A stretch of DNA of 8,997 bases from Galbitalea sp036495225 (GCA_036495225.1 DASXNG010000277.1:1-8997); one strand, 5' to 3'. Positions 1 through 7,060 are shown, counted from the stretch's first letter. The notes: generated by a model from the letters alone, not told the origin. Numbers and translations: made by a program.

Positions 1-481
1 CGGTGAGCGCCGAGATCGGGATGATTGCATCCCAGTCCCGCAGCTCGCTGACCGCCTGAAGTTGCTCGGCGACGGCTGGGCGGGATGTCGCGTCAACCTT
101 CGTCACGATCGCGACCTTCTTCGCACGCGGGAACCGGTCGAGCTGTTCGTTGATGTACTTGTCGCCGGGGCCGATCTTCTCGTTCGCGGGAACGCACAGC
201 CCGATGACGTCAACCTCGGCGAGGGTGTCCTGGACGATCGTGTTGAGGCGCTCCCCGAGCAGGGTGCGCGGGCGGTGCATACCCGGGGTGTCGACGATGA
301 TGAGCTGACCGGTCGGCTGATGAACGATGCCGCGAATCGCCCGGCGGGTCGTTTGGGGCTTGGATGACGTGATCGCAACCTTCTCGCCGACGAGCGCATT
401 GGTGAGAGTCGACTTGCCAACGTTGGGGCGTCCGACGAAGGAGACGAAGCCGGCGCGGAACGGTTCTGCGGAGTTGCTCAT
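1..481 (-). CDS. era: GTPase Era, N-terminal part (gene runs off the left edge)
   Basis: Era is a GTPase that binds 16S rRNA and helps assemble the small ribosomal subunit. The first 160 codons are present, and the C-terminal part including the KH RNA-binding domain lies beyond the window. The translation shows the G1 loop GRPNVGKST (residues 17-25), the switch I region with TTRR (44-47), G3 as DTPG (64-67), G4 as TKVD (127-130, in place of the textbook NKxD) and a G5-like SAL (157-159). The stretch between G3 and G4 (MHRPRTLLGERLN) is typical of Era. The ATG at 479-481 opens MSNSAEPFRAGF, leaving the usual short leader before the G domain. I see no strong Shine-Dalgarno upstream. The gene is separated from the upstream CNNM gene by a repeat-filled spacer of about 470 bp. 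The identification is firm; only the 3' part is unseen. Confidence 0.96.
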   Translation of the reverse strand, partial: MSNSAEPFRAGFVSFVGRPNVGKSTLTNALVGEKVAITSSKPQTTRRAIRGIVHQPTGQLIIVDTPGMHRPRTLLGERLNTIVQDTLAEVDVIGLCVPANEKIGPGDKYINEQLDRFPRAKKVAIVTKVDATSRPAVAEQLQAVSELRDWDAIIPISALT

Positions 482-610
482 TGGTTTGAGGTTACTCGGG
501 TGTCGCACCACCGGGGGTCGAGCCGCCGCGCCGCGAAGCGGCCGGCGTCGTCGAGACCGCGGGTTCGAGGTGTCCCGGCGCAGTGTGATTGGTACGTGAG
601 ATCTCGACAA

Positions 611-646
611 GCTCGATCCCCAGTAGCTGCTCGATCCCCAGTAGCT
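611..646. repeat. Perfect 18-bp tandem duplication
   Basis: The unit GCTCGATCCCCAGTAGCT occurs twice back to back, at 611-628 and 629-646, with no mismatch. The inverted right arm of the surrounding repeat (822-864) has this unit only once, so the duplication is specific to the left arm and probably recent, as from replication slippage. The word CTGCTCGATCCCCA recurs at 936-949, just past the end of the CNNM gene. Confidence 0.9.
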
Positions 647-680
647 CGTGCCGCAGCGGGTCGATTTCGGGGTGGCGCGC

Positions 681-725
681 GCACGTTAAACAGGATGATT
701 TGGGTGTTTCGCACGTTCAACAGGA
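681..725. repeat. Pair of 15-bp direct repeats, 30-bp period
   Basis: GCACGTTAAACAGGA (681-695) and GCACGTTCAACAGGA (711-725) match at 14 of 15 positions and start exactly 30 bp apart. Some weaker resemblance continues after each copy (GATTT in both). They lie in the centre of the inverted-repeat unit at 597-864. Possible roles are protein-binding iterons or remnants of a larger repeat; nothing in the sequence decides this. Confidence 0.7.
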
Positions 726-955
726 GATTTTCGGCCTTCTTGAGGGTCTTATCCTGCTGACGAGTCGTTCGGGAGGAGATTTCGACAAAGTGAGGCCTGC
801 ACATCCATGCCGCTTTTTGTACTGCGGCACCACTTACTGGGGATCGAGCGAAGTCGAGATCTCAGGAACTGATCACTCACGCCCGAGTACACCGTCGGTG
901 AGGTCTCGACGACGCCGGTGCCGCAGGCAGAACGGCTGCTCGATCCCCACTTCGC

Positions 956-2248
956 CTACTCCTCGTCGTCGTTGAACGCGGCCTGCACGTCCATGAGCGC
1001 CTGGTCGCGCTCGACGAGTACCGTGCTGATGCGCTTACGACGCCCCTCTGTGCGTTCGGCGGTGAGAATGAGCCCGGAGATTTCACCCCGCGAGCCCGAC
1101 ACGGGAAGCCGGCCGACCGCCTTGGTCAAAAGACCGCCAACCGAGTCGACTTCGTCGTCTTCGAGTTCGAGCCCGAAGAGATCCCCCAGTTCGTCGACCG
1201 GCATGCGAGCCGACACGCGGTACCGGCCGTCGCCTAGGTCCTCGAAGTCGGGTACCTCGCGGTCGTACTCATCGGAGATGTCGCCGACGAGTTCCTCGAT
1301 GAGGTCCTCAAGCGTGACCAACCCCGCGATGCCGCCGTACTCGTCGACCACCATTGCGAGGTGGTTCGACTCGAGTTGCATAAGGCGAAGCGTGTCATCC
1401 GCTTTCTTCGATTCGGGCACGAAAAGGGCCGGGCGGGCGAGGTCGGCCGCCGTCTTTTTCTCACGGCCCTTGGACTGTTCGAACTCGATCCTCGCGACAT
1501 CCCGCAGATAAAGGATGCCGATGACCTCGTCGACGTCTGTGCCGATGACCGGGATGCGCGAGACGCCGCGGCTGAGGAAGGTGGACATCGCGGCGTCGAG
1601 CTTTTCGACGCCCTCGATCGTGACCATGTCCGTGCGTGGCACCATGACCTCACGCACGACCGTGTCGTTGAACTCGAAGATCGAGTGGATGAGTTCACGA
1701 TCATCCTCCTCGAGAACCTCAAGCTCTGTGGCCTCGTCGACCATGCTGAGCAGTTGCTCTTCGCTCGAAAAGGTCGCGTTCTTGGGGCGCCCAGGCGTGA
1801 CGCGATTGCCGATTGCGACGAGCGCATTCGCGATCGGTCCCAGAATGACGCGGATGGTGCGGATGATCGGCGCCGAGAATCGAATCACACCGTGAGCGTG
1901 TGCACGCCCAACACTCCGCGGGCTCGAGCCAACCAGCACGAACGACACCGCGGTCATGATGAGCGCGCTAGCGAGGAGTGCCCACCACCAGTCCTTGAAG
2001 GAGTAGGCGAAAGACAGCGACACCAGAACCGCTGCCGTCGTCTCAGACACGACCCGCATGAAGTTGAGCGCGTTGACGTGGGCGCCCATGTCCGCCGCGA
2101 TCGCGAGCAACGACTTTCGGGCACGGCTGTGAGCCGCGAGGTCGACGAGGTCCGTGCGACTGAGAACGGTGAGGGCTGAGTCGGCCGCAGCCAGCAGGCC
2201 GCCGAAGATCACGAGCACGACGGCCGCAAGAACGAAGATCGCGATCAT
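956..2248 (-). CDS. CNNM-domain / CBS-domain membrane protein (CorC-HlyC type)
   Basis: This 430-residue protein has the layout of the CNNM/HlyC/CorC family, integral membrane proteins linked to Mg2+ or Co2+ transport and often annotated as hemolysins. The N-terminal DUF21/CNNM part has hydrophobic segments at roughly residues 2-20, 70-83, 88-107 and 128-147. A paired CBS module follows (about 200-255, opening MVPRTDMVTI, and about 272-325, with VDEYGGIAGLVTLEDLIEEL at 301-320). A C-terminal CorC_HlyC domain (about 340-415) and an acidic tail complete it. CBS pairs usually bind adenine nucleotides. The ATG at 2246-2248 lies 10 bp past the ybeY stop, so it is probably co-transcribed with ybeY and phoH. 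Its Shine-Dalgarno is weak. In relatives, as I recall, era follows closely; here a repeat-rich spacer intervenes. The family call is firm; the transported ion is inferred. Confidence 0.93.
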   Translation of the reverse strand: MIAIFVLAAVVLVIFGGLLAAADSALTVLSRTDLVDLAAHSRARKSLLAIAADMGAHVNALNFMRVVSETTAAVLVSLSFAYSFKDWWWALLASALIMTAVSFVLVGSSPRSVGRAHAHGVIRFSAPIIRTIRVILGPIANALVAIGNRVTPGRPKNATFSSEEQLLSMVDEATELEVLEEDDRELIHSIFEFNDTVVREVMVPRTDMVTIEGVEKLDAAMSTFLSRGVSRIPVIGTDVDEVIGILYLRDVARIEFEQSKGREKKTAADLARPALFVPESKKADDTLRLMQLESNHLAMVVDEYGGIAGLVTLEDLIEELVGDISDEYDREVPDFEDLGDGRYRVSARMPVDELGDLFGLELEDDEVDSVGGLLTKAVGRLPVSGSRGEISGLILTAERTEGRRKRISTVLVERDQALMDVQAAFNDDEE

Positions 2249-2258
2249 GATCTGGAAC

Positions 2259-2720
2259 CTACCGCCTTCGCTCGCTCACATTGAACCCGATGAGCAGGTC
2301 GCGCTGGAGACCGAACATCTCCTTCTCCTCTTCTGGCTCCGCGTGATCGAAGCCGAGCAGGTGAAGGAGGCCGTGGGTGATGAGGAGTTGGAGCTCGTCC
2401 ATGACGCTGTGCCCAGCCGCTTCCGCCTGCACAATCGCGACCTGGGGGCACAGCACGATGTCGCCGAGCAGGCCGGCGGGGGTGGGCTGGTCTTCGGTGC
2501 CAGGACGCAACTCGTCCATGGGGAAGCTCAAGACATCCGTCGGTCCCGGCTCGTCCATCCACTGCACGTGCAGCTGCTCGATCGCCGATTCGTCGACGAA
2601 CAGGATCGCCAGCTCCGCATCGGGGTGCACGTGCAACTGGTCGAGGTCGTAGGTGACCAGTCGCTGGATGACCGACTCGTCGACGTCGATACCGGACTCG
2701 TTGTTGATCTCGATCGACAT
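2259..2720 (-). CDS. ybeY: Endoribonuclease YbeY (rRNA maturation factor)
   Basis: YbeY is a single-domain, zinc-dependent RNase involved in 16S rRNA 3'-end maturation and ribosome quality control in the cytoplasm. The 153-residue product carries the family signature HGLLHLLGFDH, with metal-ligand histidines at 116, 120 and 126, followed by an acidic segment (AEPEEEKEMF). The conserved TDVLSFPMDE (61-70) and GDIVLCP (86-92) are also present. I chose the ATG at 2718-2720: it opens MSIEINNESG, matches the usual N-terminus, and has AGGAGA about 9 nt upstream. An in-frame start at 2750 would add 10 residues of phoH-overlapping sequence and is less likely. The ATG shares one base with the phoH stop (TGATG), which suggests translational coupling. 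The CNNM gene follows after 10 bp. Confidence 0.96.
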   Translation of the reverse strand: MSIEINNESGIDVDESVIQRLVTYDLDQLHVHPDAELAILFVDESAIEQLHVQWMDEPGPTDVLSFPMDELRPGTEDQPTPAGLLGDIVLCPQVAIVQAEAAGHSVMDELQLLITHGLLHLLGFDHAEPEEEKEMFGLQRDLLIGFNVSERRR

Positions 2721-3826
2721 CAGCGGGCTCTCCTGCGGTCGGGGCTCCACGGCGCCTGGCGATCCTGCGGTGGGTGACCTCGGCGCTCAGCGCGGTTGAC
2801 GCCGTCCGGATTCTGCGGGTGATCGCGCTCGAACCTCGCCGCCTGACGCTCGGCGTCGTACTTCGTGTATGCGTCCACGATCTGGCCGACAAGGTTGTGT
2901 CGAACGACATCCGCGCTGGTGAGGCGGGCGAAATGGATGTCATCAATCTGGTTGAGCACGTGCGTTACCAATTGCAGGCCGCTCGCGCCGTTGGGAAGGT
3001 CGACCTGAGTGATGTCGCCGGTCACCACCATCTTCGAACCGAAGCCGAGACGAGTGAGGAACATCTTCATCTGCTCTGGCGACGTGTTCTGCGCCTCGTC
3101 GAGCACGATGAACGCGTTGTTCAGCGTGCGACCCCGCATGTAGGCCAGCGGCGCCACCTCAACGGTGCCTGCGGCGAGGAGCTTGGGAACGATCTCTGGG
3201 TCCATCATTTCGTTGAGCGCGTCATAGAGCGGACGGAGGTACGGATCGATCTTGTCCGTGAGCGTGCCTGGCAGGAAGCCGAGCCGCTCCCCCGCCTCGA
3301 CCGCGGGACGCGTCAGGATGATGCGCTCCACCTCTTTGCGCTGAAGAGCTTGCACCGCCTTCGCCATCGCGAGGTAGGTCTTGCCCGTACCGGCCGGACC
3401 GATGCCGAACACGATCGTGTTCTGGTCGATCGCGTCGACGTAGTCCTTCTGGCCGAGTGTCTTCGGCCGAATGCTCTTGCCGCGACTGGTCAGGATGGCC
3501 TGGCTCAGCAGCTCGGCGGGACTACCCGCGTTGGTCTCAAGGATGTGCGCAGAACTCGTCACGTCGCTCGCTCCGAGCTCGGCTCCGTTTCGTACCAGTT
3601 GGATCAGCTCCTCAACCAGGCGCTTCGCGGCCTGGACGTCATTTGGAAGTCCCGTAAGGGTGATTTGGTTGCCACGCACCAGAACCTGCACGGCCGGATG
3701 CTGGCGCTCGATGGTCTTCAGCAGGCGGTCCTGCGGCCCCAGCAACCGCACCATCGCGAGACCGTCGACCCGGATTTCTACCTGCTCGAGCTCGTCGGAC
3801 GGCGACCGCGCGTCGTTAGTTGGCAA
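2720..3826 (-). CDS. phoH: PhoH-family ATPase (YbeZ type)
   Basis: This 368-residue protein is a PhoH/YbeZ-type P-loop ATPase, a family that works with YbeY and is implicated in RNA metabolism. A KH-like N-terminal region (about 15-80) precedes the PhoH domain. That domain has Walker A GPAGTGKT (143-150), the conserved LTRPAVEAGERLGFLPG (171-187), Walker B VLDEAQN (241-247) and the VVTGD sensor segment (267-271). The last 35 residues form an Arg/Pro-rich tail (ending RRRAR) of no known role. The start is a TTG at 3824-3826, overlapping the end of the HIT gene by 11 bp. The next in-frame Met is residue 25, which would cut into the N-terminal domain, so I keep the TTG. The neighbouring ybeY supports the YbeZ assignment. 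Expression is probably coupled to both flanking genes. Confidence 0.95.
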   Translation of the reverse strand: MPTNDARSPSDELEQVEIRVDGLAMVRLLGPQDRLLKTIERQHPAVQVLVRGNQITLTGLPNDVQAAKRLVEELIQLVRNGAELGASDVTSSAHILETNAGSPAELLSQAILTSRGKSIRPKTLGQKDYVDAIDQNTIVFGIGPAGTGKTYLAMAKAVQALQRKEVERIILTRPAVEAGERLGFLPGTLTDKIDPYLRPLYDALNEMMDPEIVPKLLAAGTVEVAPLAYMRGRTLNNAFIVLDEAQNTSPEQMKMFLTRLGFGSKMVVTGDITQVDLPNGASGLQLVTHVLNQIDDIHFARLTSADVVRHNLVGQIVDAYTKYDAERQAARFERDHPQNPDGVNRAERRGHPPQDRQAPWSPDRRRAR

Positions 3827-4169
3827 GGGAACTCTCGTCGAGGGCGCCGCTCAGCACGTGCGCGTGGACATGGAAGACGGTTTGCCCGGCGGACTCCCCC
3901 GTGTTGAACACGAGGCGGTACTCGCCGTTTGAGTGCTCGGCCGCGAGGTCGGCCGCCGTCGTGACGACTTCGGCGAGAAGGTACGGATCGCCTTCGGCGA
4001 GCTCGGCGACATTCGTGTACTGCGCGGTCTTGGGGACGACGAGTAGATGCACGTCAGCTTTTGGGGCGATGTCCTTGAACGCGATGACGCGGTCATTCTC
4101 GAACACAACTTCCGCGGGAATTTCGCGCGCGACGATGCGTTCGAAGATCGTCCGTTCTGGCGCCTGCAT
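3816..4169 (-). CDS. Histidine triad (HIT) nucleotide-binding protein, HinT-like
   Basis: HIT proteins are small cytoplasmic nucleotide hydrolases or transferases; the HinT branch cleaves AMP-linked phosphoramidates. The 117-residue length is normal for HinT. The catalytic triad motif HVHAHV lies at residues 100-105 (His 100, 102, 104; the middle histidine of HxHxH is the usual nucleophile). The HinT-like segments IFERIVAREIPAEVVFEND (8-26), FKDIAPKADVHLLVVPK (31-47) and NTGESAGQTVFH (89-100) are present. The ATG at 4167-4169 lies 23 bp past the rsmE stop, and the stop codon lies inside phoH, so the gene sits in the middle of an operon. The physiological substrate cannot be read from the sequence. 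Confidence 0.94.
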   Translation of the reverse strand: MQAPERTIFERIVAREIPAEVVFENDRVIAFKDIAPKADVHLLVVPKTAQYTNVAELAEGDPYLLAEVVTTAADLAAEHSNGEYRLVFNTGESAGQTVFHVHAHVLSGALDESSLAN

Positions 4170-4192
4170 GCTCCAAGCGTAACGGCTGGGCG

Positions 4193-4936
4193 CTACCAGC
4201 GGCCGAGTTTCGCGCTCAGCACAGCGATCGCGGCAGGGCCAGCTGTTGAGGTTCGCAGGATGGTGTCGCCGAGCCGGGCACCGATCGCGCCAGCGGAGTA
4301 GAGGGCATCGAGCTCCGCCGGGGCGATACCGCCCTCCGGCCCCACGACGAGCACGATGTCGCGGTCATCCGATTCCTCGCTGTCGGTTCGCGCCAACGTC
4401 AGCGGCAACTGGCCCTCCGGGTCGAGAACGATCACGTGCGCCGTCGCGGCGAGGGATGCCAGTTGCTTGGTGGTCACGAGAGGGGCGACCTCGGGCAGCC
4501 AGGCGCGGACCGACTGCTTGCTCGCTTCCCGCACGATTGCCGACCAGCGCTCTTGCCCTTTCGCCACCTTGGCCCCCTCCCAACGGGAGATGCTGCGCGC
4601 GGCAGCCCACGGGATGACGCCGTCCACTCCCAACTCGGTCGCGGCCTGAATCGCCAGCTCGTCGCGGTCGCCCTTCGCGAGCGCCTGGGCGAGCCAGATC
4701 GCGGGGACCGGCCGCTCCGTGACTTCGAGTGCACTCACCTCGAATCGAAATTCGGCTGGCGCGACCTGGGTGACCACTCCACTGGCGACAACGCCTTGGC
4801 CGTTACCCACCCGCACGGTTTCTCCCGCCGCCAGCCGGCTGACCGTCACAGCGTGGCGCGCTTCGGCACCGGTGACCACGGCGACCTCACCAACCGCGAG
4901 AAAGCCGAGTTCTTCGCACAGGTACTGGTTCGCCAT
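4193..4936 (-). CDS. rsmE: 16S rRNA m3U1498 methyltransferase RsmE
   Basis: RsmE methylates N3 of U1498 in 16S rRNA using S-adenosylmethionine. The 247-residue product has an N-terminal PUA-like domain (about 1-72) and a C-terminal SPOUT methyltransferase domain. Conserved segments include ALAKGDRDELAIQAATELGV (85-104), VGPEGGI (198-204) and the knot motif LGDTILRTSTA (222-232). The last has Ser where many homologues have Glu (LRTETA), a form I recall as common in actinobacteria. I chose the ATG at 4934-4936 because it has a G-rich Shine-Dalgarno (TGGGGGG) directly upstream. A longer frame opening at 5047 would add 37 residues that run into the palindromic repeat at 5011-5108, which is not credible as protein. 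This is the first gene of the HIT-phoH-ybeY-CNNM run. Its promoter should lie in 4937-5155 but could not be placed. Confidence 0.95.
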   Translation of the reverse strand: MANQYLCEELGFLAVGEVAVVTGAEARHAVTVSRLAAGETVRVGNGQGVVASGVVTQVAPAEFRFEVSALEVTERPVPAIWLAQALAKGDRDELAIQAATELGVDGVIPWAAARSISRWEGAKVAKGQERWSAIVREASKQSVRAWLPEVAPLVTTKQLASLAATAHVIVLDPEGQLPLTLARTDSEESDDRDIVLVVGPEGGIAPAELDALYSAGAIGARLGDTILRTSTAGPAAIAVLSAKLGRW

Positions 4937-5010
4937 CCCCCCAGCATTGCAGGTCGGCCGCGCGGCGTCCTCCCGGCCGGCCCCGCGCCCCGCCCCCGCA
5001 CCTCGTGCTT

Positions 5011-5108
5011 GTCGAATTTTCAGGAAATCCGTCACGCCCGCGCCCAAGCGACCGCAGAGTTACTCGCGTCGGGCGTAACCCTCGGTACGGATCTCCTGAA
5101 AATTCGAC
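5011..5108. repeat. 98-bp palindromic repeat, copy A, between the GH3-like gene and rsmE
   Basis: The terminal arms are near-perfect inverted repeats: positions 5011-5032 match the reverse complement of 5087-5108 at 21 of 22 bases. The shared core is TCGAATTTTCAGG followed by (A/G)ATCCGT. Inside, ACGCCCG (5034-5040) pairs with CGGGCGT (5070-5076), so the unit could fold into a stem with a structured top. The outer arms are AT-richer than the surrounding DNA. The element lies 47 bp past the GH3-like stop codon and about 75 bp upstream of rsmE. A second copy with the same arms is at 7918-8012. Possible natures are a MITE- or REP-like mobile unit, a site for a recombinase or nucleoid protein, or a terminator; the long 54-nt centre and lack of a T-tract argue against a simple terminator. 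Confidence 0.88.
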
Positions 5109-5155
5109 CAAGGTCGAGACGGCGAGGCCCCAAGCTGCCTGCCTGCCGCCGCCAA

Positions 5156-7060
5156 TTAGGCGGTCGGCTGCAGGGGTACGCGGGCGAGGTCGGAGCGCTG
5201 CGAGGCCTCCGCGTCGTGCGCAACCGTCCGCGGCGCCGTGAGTGGCGCAACAAGTTGCACCTCGACGCGCAGATCCGCGGACGAGCGCCCAGCGCGCAGA
5301 CGATAGCGGGCTGTCTCCGTCGTCCACCTTCGAGTAGTCGAGTCCCACCGCTCGAAAGAGCGTCGATCGACGTGAAGTTCCGCGACGACGGATTCGCCCG
5401 GAACTGCCTCGACCACACCGAACCCTGCGAGGCGCACGGGGGCGCCGCTCGGCTCAGCAGCCTCAGCACCAGCCGCCTCAACATACAGTTGCACGACCTC
5501 GCGGCCCGACCGCCTGCCCGTGTTCCTCACCGTGACGGCAACGACCACGTCGCCGGATGCGACATCCCCACGAACCGTCGCATCCAGGTAGTCCCACGTC
5601 GTGTATCCAAGACCAAAGCCGAATGGACGCGCTCCAGCGCTGTCAGCGTCAGTGCGCGCGATGCGAAGCCCCGGCTGGTCGGTTCGCGCGGACGGCAGCT
5701 CCCATGGGAGTCGGCCCGCGGGTTCCACCGCGCCAACCAGCACGTCCGCCAGCGCGAGCTCAGCTACATCGTCGGCTCCCCATCGCCACAACGCCGCGGG
5801 CACGTCCTCAAGCCAGGGCAACGCGATTGGCGAAGTGGAAGAGACCACGACAATGGTCCGCGGGTTCACAGCCACGACCCGCCGTACCAAATCCTCATTG
5901 GGACTCTCGATGATGACGATCGCCGTTCGAGCGACCGCCGCTGCCGCAACTGCGCTCTCGACCTCCGCTGGATTGGTCGCAGGCAACGCCGATCGAAGCA
6001 CCGCGACTATCCCCGTGGCAGTCTCCTCCAGGCCGGACGCCGACGCGACCGCATCGTGAATCACGACACACCCCGCGGCGTCGACCGCGAGAGGAAGCAG
6101 CCCGAGCTCGTTGCGCAGCACCACGGTGCCTTGCGCCGCCGTACGACGTCGCAGTGCGCGAATTCCGGCAGCATCCGAAACACTGAAGGGAACGGATGCC
6201 GGCCTGGATGTCACGGTGCCCGGGCACCCGGAGAGTGCGCCGAGGCGTTCTGCAAGACGCAGGATGCGGATGACCCGGTCATCCATGTCCGTCTCGGCGA
6301 CCTTTCCAGCGCGCACAGCATCGACGAGAGCCGAGCCCCAGCGCCCCCTGAGTCCCGGCGATTCGACGTCAACTCCTGCCAGTGCGGTCTCGACGCTCTC
6401 GGCGCTCACGCGCGCATCGCCCACCACAAGTCCGTCGAAACCCCACTCGCCGATCAGGATGTGGCTGATATCCGGGTCGGGTGCTGTACCCGTCGCTGCC
6501 GGAATCCGATACGGAAAAAACACTGCCCTCGGACGGGCATGGCGAACGACATGTTCGAACGGTGCGAGGCACTGTTCACGGAATGCCCGTGAGTCGATGG
6601 TTGCGAAGTCCCCCGGGTCGATGCTCGTCGGTTGCACACCAGCGCCGACGCCGCCGCGCTGGATCGCCGAAACCATGGATGCCGCCAGCCGCCCGAACAA
6701 CTCCGGCTGCGCTCCACGCGAGCCAGTACTGGCGACCGCGGGCGCCAGCACGACGTCGATTCCGCCCCGTCGAGCCTCGCGGGCGACAAGCGTCCCGTAG
6801 TCGGCAAGCACGCCGACATCCCAGGTCGCCGTGGCGGCGGCAGGCAGTTGATCGGATGATCCGCCAAGCGACTCGCACGCCACGCCGTGAATTCCGTCGG
6901 CCAGCACGATCGACCGGAGGCCTATGGAGGGGATTTCGCTCAGCTTCCACGTCGCGGCCGAGGCCAGAAGTGCTGCCCGCTCTTCAAGGGAAAGAGCCTC
7001 AACCAGATAGTCCAGCGCGCTAACGCGGTGACCAAGCACCGCAAGTGCGAGTGTGCTCAC
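5156..7060 (-). CDS. Glycoside hydrolase family 3-like protein with degenerate active-site motifs
   Basis: The 634-residue product follows the plan of GH3 beta-glucosidases: a (beta/alpha)8 domain (about 20-275), an alpha/beta sandwich domain (about 300-455) and a fibronectin III-like domain (about 485-605). Clear landmarks are LSLEERAALL (23-32), LADGIHG (53-59, for SDGPHG), EWGFDGLVVGDA (205-216), EPAGRLPWELP (446-456) and PFGFGLGYTTWDY (479-491). Asp215 aligns with the catalytic nucleophile of VVSDW. Most substrate-contact motifs are missing: no GRNxExxxEDP, no KHFxxN (VQPTSIDPGDF instead, 142-152), no CSYNxxNG (FFPYRIPAATG, 181-191), and no ExxDR acid/base segment. The protein is shorter than usual homologues (often 750 or more) and has no signal peptide. 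The GTG start (7058-7060) has GGAG 7 nt upstream. It diverges from the tetR gene and is probably under its control. It may be inactive or have changed specificity; GH3 membership is firm, activity is not. Confidence 0.88.
   Translation of the reverse strand: MSTLALAVLGHRVSALDYLVEALSLEERAALLASAATWKLSEIPSIGLRSIVLADGIHGVACESLGGSSDQLPAAATATWDVGVLADYGTLVAREARRGGIDVVLAPAVASTGSRGAQPELFGRLAASMVSAIQRGGVGAGVQPTSIDPGDFATIDSRAFREQCLAPFEHVVRHARPRAVFFPYRIPAATGTAPDPDISHILIGEWGFDGLVVGDARVSAESVETALAGVDVESPGLRGRWGSALVDAVRAGKVAETDMDDRVIRILRLAERLGALSGCPGTVTSRPASVPFSVSDAAGIRALRRRTAAQGTVVLRNELGLLPLAVDAAGCVVIHDAVASASGLEETATGIVAVLRSALPATNPAEVESAVAAAAVARTAIVIIESPNEDLVRRVVAVNPRTIVVVSSTSPIALPWLEDVPAALWRWGADDVAELALADVLVGAVEPAGRLPWELPSARTDQPGLRIARTDADSAGARPFGFGLGYTTWDYLDATVRGDVASGDVVVAVTVRNTGRRSGREVVQLYVEAAGAEAAEPSGAPVRLAGFGVVEAVPGESVVAELHVDRRSFERWDSTTRRWTTETARYRLRAGRSSADLRVEVQLVAPLTAPRTVAHDAEASQRSDLARVPLQPTA

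Larger units (their letters stand above)
597..864. repeat. Inverted-repeat unit, possibly a MITE-like or dispersed intergenic repeat
   Basis: The left arm (597-656) and right arm (822-864) are inverted copies. TGAGATCTCGAC at the left end pairs with GTCGAGATCTCA at the right end, GCTCGATCCCCAGTA pairs with TACTGGGGATCGAGC, and GTGCCGCAG pairs with CTGCGGCAC. The arms differ by an 18-bp duplication in the left arm, a 1-nt indel and about three substitutions. The centre (657-821) has no plausible gene. A direct, slightly changed copy of the arm start (GAGATTTCGACAAAG) occurs at 776-790. I recall short TCGACAAGCTC-type words dispersed in Microbacteriaceae intergenic regions, so this may be part of such a family. 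A non-autonomous mobile element is an inference; no flanking target duplication is evident. Confidence 0.65.
482..955. other. Gene-free spacer between era and the CNNM gene, filled with short repeats
   Basis: No credible protein is encoded on either strand in this stretch of about 470 bp. The open frames have biased, arginine-rich or low-information translations and no recognisable domain. It holds a 268-bp inverted-repeat unit (597-864), an 18-bp tandem duplication inside its left arm, a pair of 15-bp direct repeats in its middle, and a degenerate further copy of arm sequence at about 898-949. A small GC hairpin (GCCGC-GAA-GCGGC, 530-542) lies near the era start without a T-tract, so it is not called as a terminator. 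The era promoter, if era has its own, must lie here, but I cannot place one. Confidence 0.7.

Noticed and set aside
478..804. A 108-codon minus-strand frame just upstream of era
   Set aside because: It is made of the inverted-repeat unit and its tandem duplication (ATGDRA-like repeats in the translation) and overlaps the era start; no domain or good ribosome site.
1361..2179. A 272-codon open frame on the plus strand
   Set aside because: It is antisense to the CNNM/CBS gene and has a charged, low-information composition.
2720..2722. The one-base phoH/ybeY overlap and the 11-bp HIT/phoH overlap as signs of sequence error
   Set aside because: Such overlaps are normal in compact bacterial operons, and all three reading frames are intact with complete motifs.
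2774..3907. A 377-codon open frame on the plus strand
   Set aside because: It mirrors phoH and part of the HIT gene, which have unmistakable motifs on the minus strand. The translation shows no recognisable family.
4937..5047. A 37-residue N-terminal extension of RsmE
   Set aside because: The extension is encoded partly by repeat A and by GC-rich spacer. The ATG at 4934-4936 has a good Shine-Dalgarno and gives the normal RsmE N-terminus.
4436..6592. A 718-codon open frame on the plus strand
   Set aside because: It runs antisense through rsmE, across palindromic repeat A and into the GH3-like gene. Its translation is Arg/Pro-rich with no domain, as expected opposite GC-rich genes.
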